DNA from: Phaeodactylibacter sp.
Lineage (GTDB): Bacteria; Bacteroidota; Bacteroidia; Chitinophagales; Saprospiraceae
Assembly (NCBI RefSeq): GCF_022763345.1
Contig: NZ_JALEGS010000037.1
Location: forward strand, 1 to 64,000
Direction of reading: 5' to 3'
Length of the DNA: 64,000 nt
How positions within the stretch are numbered: the first letter of the stretch is position 1; each line of letters opens with the position of its first letter. Shown here piece after piece: positions 1-8,982 of this stretch. The notes below the pieces were generated by a model. That model was not told the origin of the DNA and made no database searches. It saw nothing but the letters and a program-made list of their open reading frames with translations. Made by a program: the position numbers and the translations under genes.

Positions 1-81
1 ATTTACGCTGGGAAGTGGCTTGCGCCTGCCCTGACAAGCTATGCTTCGTCAGTGGCCGATGTCGCAAATCCAAGATCCCAG

Positions 82-119
82 ACGATGAATGTCTGGACTG
101 TAAGCCCGACATTCATCGT
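82..119. terminator. 12-bp perfect inverted repeat
   Basis: ACGATGAATGTC (82-93) and GACATTCATCGT (108-119) are perfect inverted copies around a 14-nt loop. No T-run follows on either strand, so it is not a classical intrinsic terminator. It lies just after the minus-strand stop codon at 135 and could end or stabilise that transcript. The structure is seen directly; the role is inferred. Confidence 0.4.
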
Positions 120-134
120 TCCCCGTGCTGGCCG

Positions 135-434
135 TTAGCGCCAGTAGGTGACCACTTCGTATTGCGTATAGATGGGGCACTTCATCCAGCCATAATCGAT
201 GACCATGCCTTTAGCGATCAGCTCTTTCTCTAATGCCGGAAAACCAATTTTTTGTACAGCTACATCTTGCTCCAGGGCATAAAAAATGATCAAGCCCCGG
301 CGTGCCCCGCCAGCATTCAGGCGGACTCCAGGCAGTCGGCGCAAAAAGCAACCTGGTCGAAGGAGATACGAGCCTGCCCTGATTCTATTTTGGGTTACCT
401 TGACTGCGCCCTTCTTTGTACTTTGGTTTCTCAA
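135..434 (-). pseudogene. possible gene remnant, minus strand
   Basis: The last 50 or so codons of this 99-codon minus-strand frame (ending VVTYWR, stop at 135) look protein-like, while the N-terminal half is basic and low in information. An alternative frame upstream reads protein-like up to a stop near position 315, which suggests a frameshift or decay. I do not recognise the family. The adjacent inverted repeat at 82-119 fits the 3' end of a transcription unit. It may equally be non-coding. The 1-452 stretch otherwise holds nothing I can support. Confidence 0.2.
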
Positions 435-452
435 ACCAATATTGATTTTGTC

Positions 453-1553
453 ATGAAGTCCCTACCCTATGCTCTAATGCTCCTTCCAATTTACATGCTG
501 GCACAACAGCCCTCTCCAAAACCACCGGTACGCATAGGCATTGCAGGCCTGGTCCATACCCATGTACACTGGATACTTGGACGAGCAGAACGAGGTGATA
601 TTGAAATCGTCGGTATCGCCGAGCCCAACCGGGCGCTGGCGGAGCGCTATGCTAAACAACATGGCTTCTCTATGGACCTGGTCTATCCGGATCTGGAAAG
701 TATGCTGGAAGCGACGCAGCCTGAAGCCGTTACCGCTTTCAATACCATCTACGGGCATTTGGAGGTGGTGGAAACCTGCGCACCCAGGGGTATCCATGTT
801 ATGGTGGAGAAGCCGCTGGCCGTGAATCTGGAGCATGCGAGAAAAATGGAAGCCCTCGCCCGAAAGCATAAGATCATGCTGCTGACAAATTACGAAACCA
901 CCTGGTATGGCTCTAATCACCGGGTTAAAGCGCTGGTAGATGGCGGTGCCCTTGGCCCCATCCGTAAAATGGTGATTCACGATGGACATGAAGGGCCGAT
1001 TGAAATTGGCTGCAACCCGGAGTTCACCGACTGGCTCTGTGACCCAAAGTGGAACGGGGGCGGTGCCCTTATCGACTTTGGCTGCTATGGCGCGAATTTA
1101 TCGACCTGGCTAATGAAAGGAGAACGCCCAACTTCAGTTTTTGCGGTCACCCAGCAAATCAAGCCCCAACTTTACCCCAAAGTAGACGACGAAGCGACCA
1201 TCGTGCTCACCTACCCCGAAGCCCAGGCCATCATCCAAGCTTCCTGGAACTGGCCCTACAGCCGCAAGGATATGGAAGTCTACGGGAAATCCGGTGCCGC
1301 CTTCGCGCTTGACGCTACCCGTTTACAGGTCCGGCTACCGGAAAGTACCTCCTTTGATCCCCAAACGGCAACTGCCCGGACGGCGCCCTATGATGACCCT
1401 TTTGCACTTTTAGCAGCCCTGGTCCGGAAAACCATACCTTACGAGAAAATGAGCCTGTCTTCGCTGGAAAATAATATGATCGTCGTGGAAATTCTACAGG
1501 CAGCTATTCAATCCGCTGAAACGGGCGAACGGGTGTACCTACCGCTGGATTGA
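453..1553 (+). CDS. Gfo/Idh/MocA family oxidoreductase, exported
   Basis: This 366-residue protein is a probable NAD(P)-dependent dehydrogenase of the Gfo/Idh/MocA family, which usually oxidises or reduces sugars, inositols or related polyols. The N-terminal Rossmann fold begins with IGIAGLVHTHVH (28-39). The family E-K-P motif is at 119-121, with Lys120 expected to take part in catalysis. The C-terminal substrate domain carries LIDFGCYGANL, where the His usual after D-x-G-x is Tyr. The first 17 residues are hydrophobic and end L-A-Q, so the protein is probably exported, as is frequent for this family in Bacteroidota. I chose the ATG at 453 because it gives this signal peptide; the frame stays open to 252. 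It is a single-gene unit. The substrate cannot be read from the sequence. Confidence 0.85.
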   Translation: MKSLPYALMLLPIYMLAQQPSPKPPVRIGIAGLVHTHVHWILGRAERGDIEIVGIAEPNRALAERYAKQHGFSMDLVYPDLESMLEATQPEAVTAFNTIYGHLEVVETCAPRGIHVMVEKPLAVNLEHARKMEALARKHKIMLLTNYETTWYGSNHRVKALVDGGALGPIRKMVIHDGHEGPIEIGCNPEFTDWLCDPKWNGGGALIDFGCYGANLSTWLMKGERPTSVFAVTQQIKPQLYPKVDDEATIVLTYPEAQAIIQASWNWPYSRKDMEVYGKSGAAFALDATRLQVRLPESTSFDPQTATARTAPYDDPFALLAALVRKTIPYEKMSLSSLENNMIVVEILQAAIQSAETGERVYLPLD

Positions 1554-1636
1554 CAGAAACGACTTAAAAAAATTGTGTTGTTTTTAGTTGTTTTAAACTT
1601 TTATGTTTATTTTAGCAGGGCATTTATCTCTGTATC

Positions 1637-2710
1637 ATGCCCCAAGATTTTCAAATATATCAACCGGACGACCGCTTTTTCAAATCGGCTATGAGCGACC
1701 CTGAGGTTGCTAAAGCTTACCTGCTGCACTTTTACCCCGAAATCTCAGAGATTGCTGATTTTGAAAGCTTGAGCTTAGAGAGTAGTCTCAGTGTCCGTCC
1801 CAGCCTCAAGCAATTTGAAACTGATGTGGTTTACCGGTGCCGGTTTAAGGGAGAAGCTAATGAGTATTTCTATTTCTGTTTGGTCTTTGAGCATAAGTCG
1901 GAACCTGACAAATATATTGCTGTGCAAATCGGGTTTTACATAATGGAACTGATGTTTAGGATGGTCAAGGAGCGAGGGCAAAACCTGGAGCCTGTACTAC
2001 CATTAATCTTCTACAACGGTAAAAAGGAGTGGGTCCCAAAGAGATTACCAGAGCTCTTTATAGAGCACCCGTATTTTAATATTGTGAAACCCTATATACC
2101 CGATTTCAGGTTTCTGTATCAGGACGCTTCGCGCCTAGCCCCGGAAGAACTGGTGCACCTTGACCTGAGCTACTTTCGGAGTGTGATTATGGCGATGGCC
2201 TTCAGATATCGGCAGCACTTGATATTTCGGTATATAGAACCTATTTTTGAAGGAGCACTGGGCAAAGAAAAAATCACAGCAATCACCACCTACATCCTGG
2301 GTGTGGGTGAGCGTTCGGAAGAATCTTTTTTGCAAGAACTTAACAATACAGCATTCAGTATAAAACCGGAAGTGATGAGTACATTGGAGCAAATTCTGGA
2401 ACGGGGCCGAAAAGAAGGCTTGGAGAAAGGCTTGGAGAAAGGCCTGGAAAAAGGCCTTGACAAAGGCATATACAAAAATCGTATTTTCAACTTGCTCAAG
2501 ACTACCATCCGTTTTCCGAAACTGACCGGGGAAGAGCTATCCGATTTCACAGAGCTGGACTTGCCAGTCGTCACCACTTTCCTGTCTGTAAAATCGCAGA
2601 AAGATGCCGCTGCCCTGAAAAAGCATATCCTGGAGGACTTACTCGCTGATATTCCTGTGAGCAATGCGGAAAAAGGGAAACTGACGAACCTCATTGAACA
2701 ATTGTCATGA
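1637..2710 (+). CDS. Rpn-family recombination-promoting nuclease / putative transposase
   Basis: This 357-residue protein belongs to the Rpn/transposase_31 group of PD-(D/E)XK nucleases, known as recombination-promoting endonucleases and often spread horizontally. The start resembles the family (DDRFFKSAMSDPEVAKAYL, residues 11-29). Likely active-site residues are Asp63 (FETDVVY) and Glu85-His-Lys87 (VFEHKS). After the nuclease core, residues 261-277 hold four tandem EKGL/DKGI units, followed by a helical tail. A plausible promoter is TTG at 1588 and TATTTTAG at 1609. No partner transposition gene or terminal repeats are visible, so it stands alone. The gene is more AT-rich than its flanks, which suggests acquisition. 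Confidence 0.85.
   Translation: MPQDFQIYQPDDRFFKSAMSDPEVAKAYLLHFYPEISEIADFESLSLESSLSVRPSLKQFETDVVYRCRFKGEANEYFYFCLVFEHKSEPDKYIAVQIGFYIMELMFRMVKERGQNLEPVLPLIFYNGKKEWVPKRLPELFIEHPYFNIVKPYIPDFRFLYQDASRLAPEELVHLDLSYFRSVIMAMAFRYRQHLIFRYIEPIFEGALGKEKITAITTYILGVGERSEESFLQELNNTAFSIKPEVMSTLEQILERGRKEGLEKGLEKGLEKGLDKGIYKNRIFNLLKTTIRFPKLTGEELSDFTELDLPVVTTFLSVKSQKDAAALKKHILEDLLADIPVSNAEKGKLTNLIEQLS
2417..2464 (+). repeat. 4 x 12-bp tandem repeat inside the Rpn gene
   Basis: Four in-frame 12-mers of the type GGCTTGGAGAAA run back to back at 2417, 2429, 2441 and 2453. The first two are identical and the last two are diverged. They encode the G-L-E/D-K repeats near the nuclease C-terminus. Copy number could change by slippage without shifting the frame. 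Confidence 0.9.
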
Positions 2711-2743
2711 GAAGTTACCTTAATGCTGAACTCCGGGGCAGAA

Positions 2744-3514
2744 CTACAGAATACCCAACCGCCTAATATACCCCGCTACATCCCGCGCCCAAACCTGATA
2801 AGTCAGTGCCGAAGGATGCACCCCATCGCTGAAATAGTCGGCAGGAGGCGCACTGACACCCAGTCTGTCCCGCCAGTCCTCCAGGGTGATGACCCGCGCA
2901 TAGTAAAACACATTGGGCATCGGTTCCGTAACATGATGCAAAGACCGCCCCAGTAGTTCGACATGACTGCCCACGACGCGTTTGATCAGCGGGGTAAAAG
3001 CCGGGAAACGCTTAATTGGAGGCATATTGGTAAACACGACAGGCGTTTCAGAGAAGCGTTGGCGTAAGGCAGCAATCAGCTCCCGGATGCTGCGGCGCCA
3101 GCGCCAGGGCGAGTTGAGATGAAAAGCATCATTGCCCCCAAGCCCAATGACGATGAGGTCAATATCGTTTTCTGCTATTTGCGGAACTAGTTTTTCCGTC
3201 ACCCGCTCAGCAGTGTACCCGCTTTCAGCATAAACCTTCCACGCAACCGGCTTCCCCAACTGATCAGCCAAAGCACGGGCTAATGTGCCACTGAAGCCTT
3301 CCGCATGGGTTTCCACTCCAATACCGGCAATCGTGCTTTCGCCGAGGGTGATGAGCCGCAATGCCTGCCCTTTACCGTCGCCGATGTAACCTGAAGAGCC
3401 TTTTGCAGAAGGCAACTTTGGCACCGATGCCCGGATGCGTTTGCCCTGTACGGCCATCAAAGGTAACAATGGAGCAACCAGCAAACCAGATAAAATGTAC
3501 TTAATATCCTCCAT
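2744..3514 (-). CDS. SGNH/GDSL-type hydrolase
   Basis: This 256-residue protein is an SGNH-fold esterase/lipase-like hydrolase. Block I reads LGESTIAGIGV, with G-E-S in place of the common G-D-S; Ser is the nucleophile. Block III is GLGGNDAF (oxyanion Gly and Asn). Block V is DGVHPS (Asp and His). A hydrophobic stretch right after the start (YILSGLLVAPLLPLMAV) suggests a membrane anchor or signal. The frame is open upstream to an ATG at 3568, only 12 bp from the divergent gene at 3581. I prefer the ATG at 3514 because it puts the hydrophobic segment at the N-terminus. The substrate is unknown. Confidence 0.8.
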   Translation of the reverse strand: MEDIKYILSGLLVAPLLPLMAVQGKRIRASVPKLPSAKGSSGYIGDGKGQALRLITLGESTIAGIGVETHAEGFSGTLARALADQLGKPVAWKVYAESGYTAERVTEKLVPQIAENDIDLIVIGLGGNDAFHLNSPWRWRRSIRELIAALRQRFSETPVVFTNMPPIKRFPAFTPLIKRVVGSHVELLGRSLHHVTEPMPNVFYYARVITLEDWRDRLGVSAPPADYFSDGVHPSALTYQVWARDVAGYIRRLGIL

Positions 3515-3580
3515 TTTTCGCGGAAGATACAGCATATTGGCTACTTCGTACGTTATGCCTCTACGCAAATCTCTTACAAT

Positions 3581-4261
3581 ATGAACCCCCGATTAACGCT
3601 CCTTTTGATCTTTTGCACCCTCGCTCAGGTTCTAGGTGCCCAGGAACAGCCTGACCCTAAAAAGTGGGGGATCCATATAACTCCGGCAGGCCTTGTCAAT
3701 TTTTATCCGCGTTTTAGAATCGGCACCCAATATGTGAGCGGACAATATGGCTACCTACTCGATGCTTCCTATGCTAACTTTCCTTCTTTTTGGGGTGGTT
3801 CCAATTACCGTAAAGGGTTTTCCTACATTGCTATTCGTCCGGAAATACGCCGCTTTCTCACCTCCCGCCCGGAAATAAACAGCGGTGGGTTTTATACCTC
3901 AGATTACTGGGGGCTTGAACTGGACCTAAGCCACTTTCCCTTGTTTATCAGAGAAGATGCCTACGAAGATACCGATGGTGAGCAGTACAGCTTTGATGAG
4001 GCCACCCGCCTCCGAAGGCAACTGGCTGTGCATATCAAATATGGTACACAACGCGTCTATAATAAAGTATATATTGACCTGTTCGTTGGGGTGGGCCTGA
4101 GGTTACGGCACCTTGAGTATCAGGATATTTCCGGACAGATACTTCGGTTCGACAACCCAGCTGAGCAGCCGCTGTTCACCATTGAGCCAAAGCGGGAAGG
4201 CTGGACCTTACGCCCTTCTCTAACCCTGGGGCTCCGGCTGGGAATTGGTGTGGGGCCGTAA
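3581..4261 (+). CDS. hypothetical secreted or outer-membrane protein
   Basis: This 226-residue protein has a clear signal peptide (LTLLLIFCTLAQVLGAQ, residues 5-21). It then shows alternating aromatic/polar segments (VNFYPRFRIGTQYVSGQYGYLL and later regions) typical of a small outer-membrane beta-barrel. It ends in LGLRLGIGVGP. I do not recognise a named family. It is divergent from the SGNH hydrolase gene and has no same-strand partner. The barrel is inferred from composition and strand periodicity only. Confidence 0.65.
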   Translation: MNPRLTLLLIFCTLAQVLGAQEQPDPKKWGIHITPAGLVNFYPRFRIGTQYVSGQYGYLLDASYANFPSFWGGSNYRKGFSYIAIRPEIRRFLTSRPEINSGGFYTSDYWGLELDLSHFPLFIREDAYEDTDGEQYSFDEATRLRRQLAVHIKYGTQRVYNKVYIDLFVGVGLRLRHLEYQDISGQILRFDNPAEQPLFTIEPKREGWTLRPSLTLGLRLGIGVGP

Positions 4262-4311
4262 CCTAAGTATCCCTATAAGGCATGGTGTATTTTTGGTTCC
4301 GTCGTTGATGG

Positions 4312-5652
4312 CTATTCCTCTATTTCCGGAGTGAATATAGGAATCCGCTCTGCATGCTGTGTTTTATAAAACTCCACTTTGGCCACCTGTTGCGGCCGAA
4401 CCGAGCCATCCTCTTGCTGGAATTGGAAGTAAAGCTCAAGATTATGCAGTCCTTTCTCCAGATGGGTGATATCAAGATAAGCCTGCAGGCCTACCTGAAG
4501 TGGCTCCTGCTTTCGTGTAAACAGATAGTCGGTTTCTACCGGCATACCATCCAATTGCAGGGTATAAAACCTAGAAAGGCAATCCATCACCAGGATATCC
4601 TGATCAACGGAATCCTGCCGGGAACTGTAGTTGCATAATGGTTTTATGTAGCGTTCTTCGTACGCCGACCGATGGACCACAAACACACTCAGCACGTTAG
4701 CTTCAATCACATCAGAAGGAATCTGTAGCAGCCCTGAGGGCTTGTTGCCCGCCCAATTCGCATAGTGGCCGGGATACATCAGCTGTTCTGCCGTATCCAA
4801 AAGGCGCAAGGCAAGCGCATCAGCCGGGTTGTTTTTCAATCTGAACCCACTGTAAAGCAATGCCGTAACGCTCAGAAAAATAAGAATGGCCAGCACGGAT
4901 TTCCATTTTGCGTGGTTACTGACAAGCCCGTAATAAATTTTCCGGTAAAGAGGAGAGAGGGTCAGCCAGCTCATGACCCGGTAAATGGGCAGATAAAACT
5001 TTGAGAAATAGGGAATACGCTTTAACAGCCCCAAGGTTAAAAAATCAAGTACGTAAATTCCTCCAATGATGCTGAGTATAGGATCTATCGTAGTTAGCTG
5101 CTCTGCACGATTTGGAAAAAAGTACAACCAAGCTGCGAGTAGAGCCACTACTACACCGAGAAAAAAACATCCTCCAAGGAGCAGCATAAACAGCAAAAAA
5201 CTGACTGCAAAAGTGGTACTGCAAATCTCTTCCAGACGAACTATATTTCGGGTATACTGCGCATCTTTGAAAATCAACCGATTGTAAGATTCGCCCATCT
5301 TCAGCCTGGAAATATCCACGCCATTTTTGTACACATAGCTCAACCCTACCAGAGCTACCCAGATGCTTCGCAGCAGAAGGTGTACCATAAAACCGCCGAT
5401 AAGCCATACGTTAGCGACCTTAAGTACGGCAACCATGCTCTCATCGGCCGTACCAGCGGAAAAAACTTCAAAAGAAAAATGGCTCAGGAAGTGTTGTAGC
5501 CGTTCCAGCAATGCCGGCGCCTGAAAAAGCCCATACAGCACAATACCGGAGACCAGGATTTCCGGCTCCCAGCTTTGCTCCTGTACACGGAGGAGCCAGG
5601 CAGGCGTTTCCTGTTCCGGACTTTTATTGGAAGGCTCTTTTTGATGCGCCAA
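4312..5652 (-). CDS. hypothetical polytopic membrane protein
   Basis: This 446-residue protein has a charged, Pro/Glu/Lys-rich N-terminus, about five hydrophobic segments (about 82-105, 147-172, 188-210 and 255-272, plus a weaker one near 35-55), and a soluble C-terminal half of about 170 residues rich in beta strands. I do not recognise a family. It lies 104 bp downstream of the BamA-like gene in the leftward cluster, so it may be co-transcribed with it. The soluble tail probably faces the periplasm, though topology is inferred. Confidence 0.65.
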   Translation of the reverse strand: MAHQKEPSNKSPEQETPAWLLRVQEQSWEPEILVSGIVLYGLFQAPALLERLQHFLSHFSFEVFSAGTADESMVAVLKVANVWLIGGFMVHLLLRSIWVALVGLSYVYKNGVDISRLKMGESYNRLIFKDAQYTRNIVRLEEICSTTFAVSFLLFMLLLGGCFFLGVVVALLAAWLYFFPNRAEQLTTIDPILSIIGGIYVLDFLTLGLLKRIPYFSKFYLPIYRVMSWLTLSPLYRKIYYGLVSNHAKWKSVLAILIFLSVTALLYSGFRLKNNPADALALRLLDTAEQLMYPGHYANWAGNKPSGLLQIPSDVIEANVLSVFVVHRSAYEERYIKPLCNYSSRQDSVDQDILVMDCLSRFYTLQLDGMPVETDYLFTRKQEPLQVGLQAYLDITHLEKGLHNLELYFQFQQEDGSVRPQQVAKVEFYKTQHAERIPIFTPEIEE

Positions 5653-5756
5653 AGGTTAAGCTTTTAGATTTCAGGCTTTAATTTTACGAAAAATCTGCGA
5701 TTTGAAAAACCTGATGCTAATTGCGCTCACCCTGCCCGTAAATGTTATGGGCTAAT

Positions 5757-7016
5757 TCAAAAATACTGCCCCAGCCCCAGGACAAATCCTCCCTCCCCGG
5801 CATCCCGAAGGGAGTGCCCGTAGTCGACCGAAAAGACGGTGTTGTAAAACTGCTTTAGGATGAACCGCCCTCCTACCCCACTGTGCAACCGTATGACTTC
5901 CGGGTCGGTAAAATCGCTAAAAGTGCCGCCGGGCAGGCGCCAGCTCCCGGCATCTACAAAGCCCACAGCCTGCAGGGCGATTTGGCTGTTTTCCAGAAGG
6001 GTGTACCGGTATTCTGTATTAAGGGTCAACATGCCGGTGCCCCGGTCAATGCGGTCGCCAACGCCACGTATAGAGATGTGGTTGTCCAGTGCGAAGGGCG
6101 CAAAAGGCGTATCGACATTCGTACTCAGCCCCCAGATGAAGCGCAGCGCCCAATTCCCACGCATTCCAGTGCGCCGGTAGTACTTCCAGGCCTGCCGGAT
6201 GATGTAAAACGGCTCGGAGCCCAACTCATCAAGCACCACTTGCGCGTAGGTATCCACCGATAGCCCCGACCAGTAGAAATAGTGAGGCACCGCTCCACGG
6301 TAGAAGTGGTTGGCCCGGATGCCGAGTTTCCCGATATCCAGTTCGCGTGGGAAGAGCGGGCGGTCTTCCTCCGCTACGGTACCCAATTGGAAGGCTTCCT
6401 GAAAAAGGCTGAGGCCCACCTGATACTCCTGCCGCCGGGTAGGCGTAAAAAAGACAGTCGCATTCAGGCTGGAGTTGGAATAATCATACCAGGCCGTAGC
6501 AGGGCCTTTGTAGAGTGGCTCATAGGAATTCCAAAGCGTGTAGGAAATTTCCGCCCCGAACTTCCCCACCAAAAACGGGTGCCGGTAAAACAGCCCAAGG
6601 CTATGCCGCAGGTTGTACTGATAGTAAGCCCCCACACTAATGCCCCGCCCCAGGAAATTGAACTCAGAAAGCCCGCCAATGACCGTGGTGATGTCATTGG
6701 AAGACCACAGCCCGGCGTAAGGCAATACTGTTTTCGCTTCCTCCGTCTCCCAGCGCAGGTGGAGTCCGCTATCCGTCGTATCCAAATGATAGGCTACGGC
6801 GTTAAAAGCCGGTTGCAATACCAGCCATCGCCGCATTTCCTCCAGCGCTTCGTAAGTGACCGTATCTCCGGGCGATGCCCCGGCAATACCGTAGAAAAAC
6901 CCGGGATGAGTACGCTTTAGCCCTTCTGTTTCCAGGGATTGCAAAACCATGCCTTGTGCACGAAGGGCAGGCAGGCTAAGCAAGAGCAATAAAAAAGAAA
7001 AAACAAGCCGCATCAT
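5757..7016 (-). CDS. BamA/Omp85-like outer-membrane protein
   Basis: This 419-residue protein has a signal peptide (about 1-20), one POTRA-like segment (about 22-92, LQSLETEGLKRTHPGFFYG onwards) and a beta-barrel that fills the rest and ends in the C-terminal aromatic signature LGLGQYF. It resembles short Omp85/surface-antigen proteins with a single POTRA domain rather than full BamA. Its ATG overlaps the upstream gene's stop as ATGA, so translation is probably coupled to the 7013-7900 gene. Likely role: outer-membrane insertion or export of a local partner (inference). A second in-frame ATG at 7013 is possible. Confidence 0.75.
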   Translation of the reverse strand: MMRLVFSFLLLLLSLPALRAQGMVLQSLETEGLKRTHPGFFYGIAGASPGDTVTYEALEEMRRWLVLQPAFNAVAYHLDTTDSGLHLRWETEEAKTVLPYAGLWSSNDITTVIGGLSEFNFLGRGISVGAYYQYNLRHSLGLFYRHPFLVGKFGAEISYTLWNSYEPLYKGPATAWYDYSNSSLNATVFFTPTRRQEYQVGLSLFQEAFQLGTVAEEDRPLFPRELDIGKLGIRANHFYRGAVPHYFYWSGLSVDTYAQVVLDELGSEPFYIIRQAWKYYRRTGMRGNWALRFIWGLSTNVDTPFAPFALDNHISIRGVGDRIDRGTGMLTLNTEYRYTLLENSQIALQAVGFVDAGSWRLPGGTFSDFTDPEVIRLHSGVGGRFILKQFYNTVFSVDYGHSLRDAGEGGFVLGLGQYF

Positions 7017-7900
7017 AGGTTTACATAACGGAAGCCGATATTGTAGGTTGCGCCCAGGCCCGAGCTGTTGCCAAACAAGAACTGCGAGTGAGAAATCTCC
7101 AGGTTCAAGGCATCCGTGAGCTGATACTTCGCGCCCACCCCGGCCAGCGTAAAGTGCTGACTGAAGTTGTTGCCCAGGTCAATCCGCCGGGCATGCTGCG
7201 CATTGACATAAAAGGTAAGGTTGGAACTGGGAAAGTAGCTTAAAAATACAGATACAGGCATAAAGCCGCTGTCGTTGGCATAGCTCTCTTCATTCGGCCC
7301 AAACAAATAATCAAAACTCAGCTCCGTAAACAACTGCCAGTCCCCGTTCGCAAAGGAGTGGTCGTAGTAGACTTTATTAGCCCAAATAGTGCTGCGCTCT
7401 GCAAAAAACACCCCATTGATGGACTCCTCCTCAAACACTGGCAGCATCACAGAGGACTGAAAGGACAGGCGCGGCAGGCTCCTGAAGGGCGTAAACCGCA
7501 CAGAGGGGGCAATATAAGAAACCCCACTTCTCGCAAATTCCTCATTATTGGCGTAGCGAAGGGCATCAAGGGCTGGGTGCTCCATTTCTGCGGAAGAGAT
7601 GAGGGAGGACCGGAAATTGACAATCACACCAGCATTGACCCGCGCATTGGGCGACACCCCAACGAAGCCTTCCAAGATATTGGTCAGGAAGGTGGAACGG
7701 GGGCGGTCGCTCACCTCTCCACTTTCATTGGCTCCACGGGTTTCCGTGTATAGATTATTAAAAAGCTTGACTTCCCAGCTCCCTTTCGGCAAAAGGCGGG
7801 AAGGGGTGTAGGTTTGTATGATGGACTGCCCCTGCTCAGGTTGGGCCAAGGCCACATGCACCACAAACAACAACAGTACCGGACTAAGGAAATACTTCAT
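7013..7900 (-). CDS. hypothetical outer-membrane beta-barrel protein
   Basis: This 295-residue protein has a signal peptide (FLSPVLLLFVVHVALAQ) and then a long series of amphipathic strands. It ends in a barrel-like closing strand (YNIGFRYVNL). No catalytic motif is visible and I do not recognise the family. It is translationally coupled by a 4-bp ATGA overlap to the BamA-like gene, so the two products likely act together in the outer membrane. It lies 96 bp downstream of the sulfotransferase gene. Confidence 0.7.
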   Translation of the reverse strand: MKYFLSPVLLLFVVHVALAQPEQGQSIIQTYTPSRLLPKGSWEVKLFNNLYTETRGANESGEVSDRPRSTFLTNILEGFVGVSPNARVNAGVIVNFRSSLISSAEMEHPALDALRYANNEEFARSGVSYIAPSVRFTPFRSLPRLSFQSSVMLPVFEEESINGVFFAERSTIWANKVYYDHSFANGDWQLFTELSFDYLFGPNEESYANDSGFMPVSVFLSYFPSSNLTFYVNAQHARRIDLGNNFSQHFTLAGVGAKYQLTDALNLEISHSQFLFGNSSGLGATYNIGFRYVNL

Positions 7901-7996
7901 GGCTCTATCGTTTTGATCTGTGCCTTTAACGCAGGACTTGCTTTTTTAGCTTTTACAAAATGGGCCGGACGTCCGGGCTGCGACACCTGTAACGTG

Positions 7997-8821
7997 CTAC
8001 ACCGTAGCGGAGGTCGCTGCATAGGCTTTGACCTTAGCCCAATCCTCCGCAAAGAAGTCGCGCACGTTTTCCAGTTCCTCCGGTGGGATAAGCGGGGCAG
8101 GGTCTACAAAACGCTTGGGCAAGAGCTTGGAGGGGTAAAGCACCGCGTAGCTGGCCAGCATCTGCCCGCGCCGGCGCAGCCATCCCCCTAAAGAGCGCCC
8201 CTTCGTGGTCGACCGCTCTTCTCCGAAGATGTACTTGCCCATTTTCCGCATGACTTTCAGTTCCTTCTCCTTGTAGGAAGTATGCACCTTGGCGAGCGAA
8301 ACGTCTTTGGGGTCGTAGGCGGCGTCTGCGTATGCGGCAATTTTATCAAAAAACGCCCAGGGATCGGACCGCAGCTCTTCGTAAAACAGCACCAGTGGCT
8401 TATGGGTAAAGTGCTTTTCGAGCTGCTCAATGTGGTTGTAAAAAATAAAATCACTGACCTTCCACAAGCCCGTGTCCCCTTCCACATCCAGAAAACCGGT
8501 AAAGGGCAGATGCCCGCCATTCTTCACATAACGCCGGTACTGAGAAGCCGCCCAGCCATCGTGCCGCCGGAAAATAATGATGGGCTTCACCTCCGGATAG
8601 TAGGATGCAAACCAGCTGACCTCCCGCTCCAGTTGCTGATCAAACTCCCGGGAGACGAAGTACCGCCCGTACTTCCCCTTTTTGATGATGTCCGGCACCT
8701 GCCGGTAACGGTTGGTGGGGATATAGTGGATTTTTTGCAGCTTCGGGAAAAAGCGGTGCTGCAAATAAGTGGAGGCGACCTTGCCCAGGCCAACGTGGAA
8801 AACGATCTCAGGTACTGCCAT
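7997..8821 (-). CDS. sulfotransferase-like protein
   Basis: This 274-residue protein looks like a PAPS-dependent sulfotransferase. The N-terminal phosphosulfate-binding loop reads FHVGLGKVASTYLQ (about 8-21), matching the G-x-x-K-x-x-[ST]-T pattern. The second nucleotide-binding region is IIFRRHDGWAASQYRRYV (about 79-97), with the Arg and Ser expected to bind the 3'-phosphate. There is no signal peptide, so it acts in the cytoplasm. It heads a leftward cluster with two outer-membrane proteins, which suggests modification of a cell-surface glycan or lipid. The substrate is unknown. A -7 box lies at 8841-8848. Confidence 0.75.
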   Translation of the reverse strand: MAVPEIVFHVGLGKVASTYLQHRFFPKLQKIHYIPTNRYRQVPDIIKKGKYGRYFVSREFDQQLEREVSWFASYYPEVKPIIIFRRHDGWAASQYRRYVKNGGHLPFTGFLDVEGDTGLWKVSDFIFYNHIEQLEKHFTHKPLVLFYEELRSDPWAFFDKIAAYADAAYDPKDVSLAKVHTSYKEKELKVMRKMGKYIFGEERSTTKGRSLGGWLRRRGQMLASYAVLYPSKLLPKRFVDPAPLIPPEELENVRDFFAEDWAKVKAYAATSATV

Positions 8822-8840
8822 AACTCGATTGAATATGGCG

Positions 8841-8848
8841 CAAAAGTA
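8841..8848 (-). promoter_or_regulatory. Bacteroidota -7 element of the sulfotransferase gene
   Basis: Read on the minus strand, TACTTTTG matches TAnnTTTG exactly and lies 20 bp before the start codon at 8821. No TTG sits at the ideal spacing upstream, so only the -7 half is supported. Confidence 0.5.
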
Positions 8849-8982
8849 CAGGAAAAATTGGCAACTGGTAAATGGCGCTTTTCTATAACTGAACGATGCA
8901 GAGCCGTTGCCCCGTCAGAGGCAAAATATTGGTAACCCAAAAGCAATGGACTAGATTCCGTGCCGTTAAGTGCGAAATGTAA

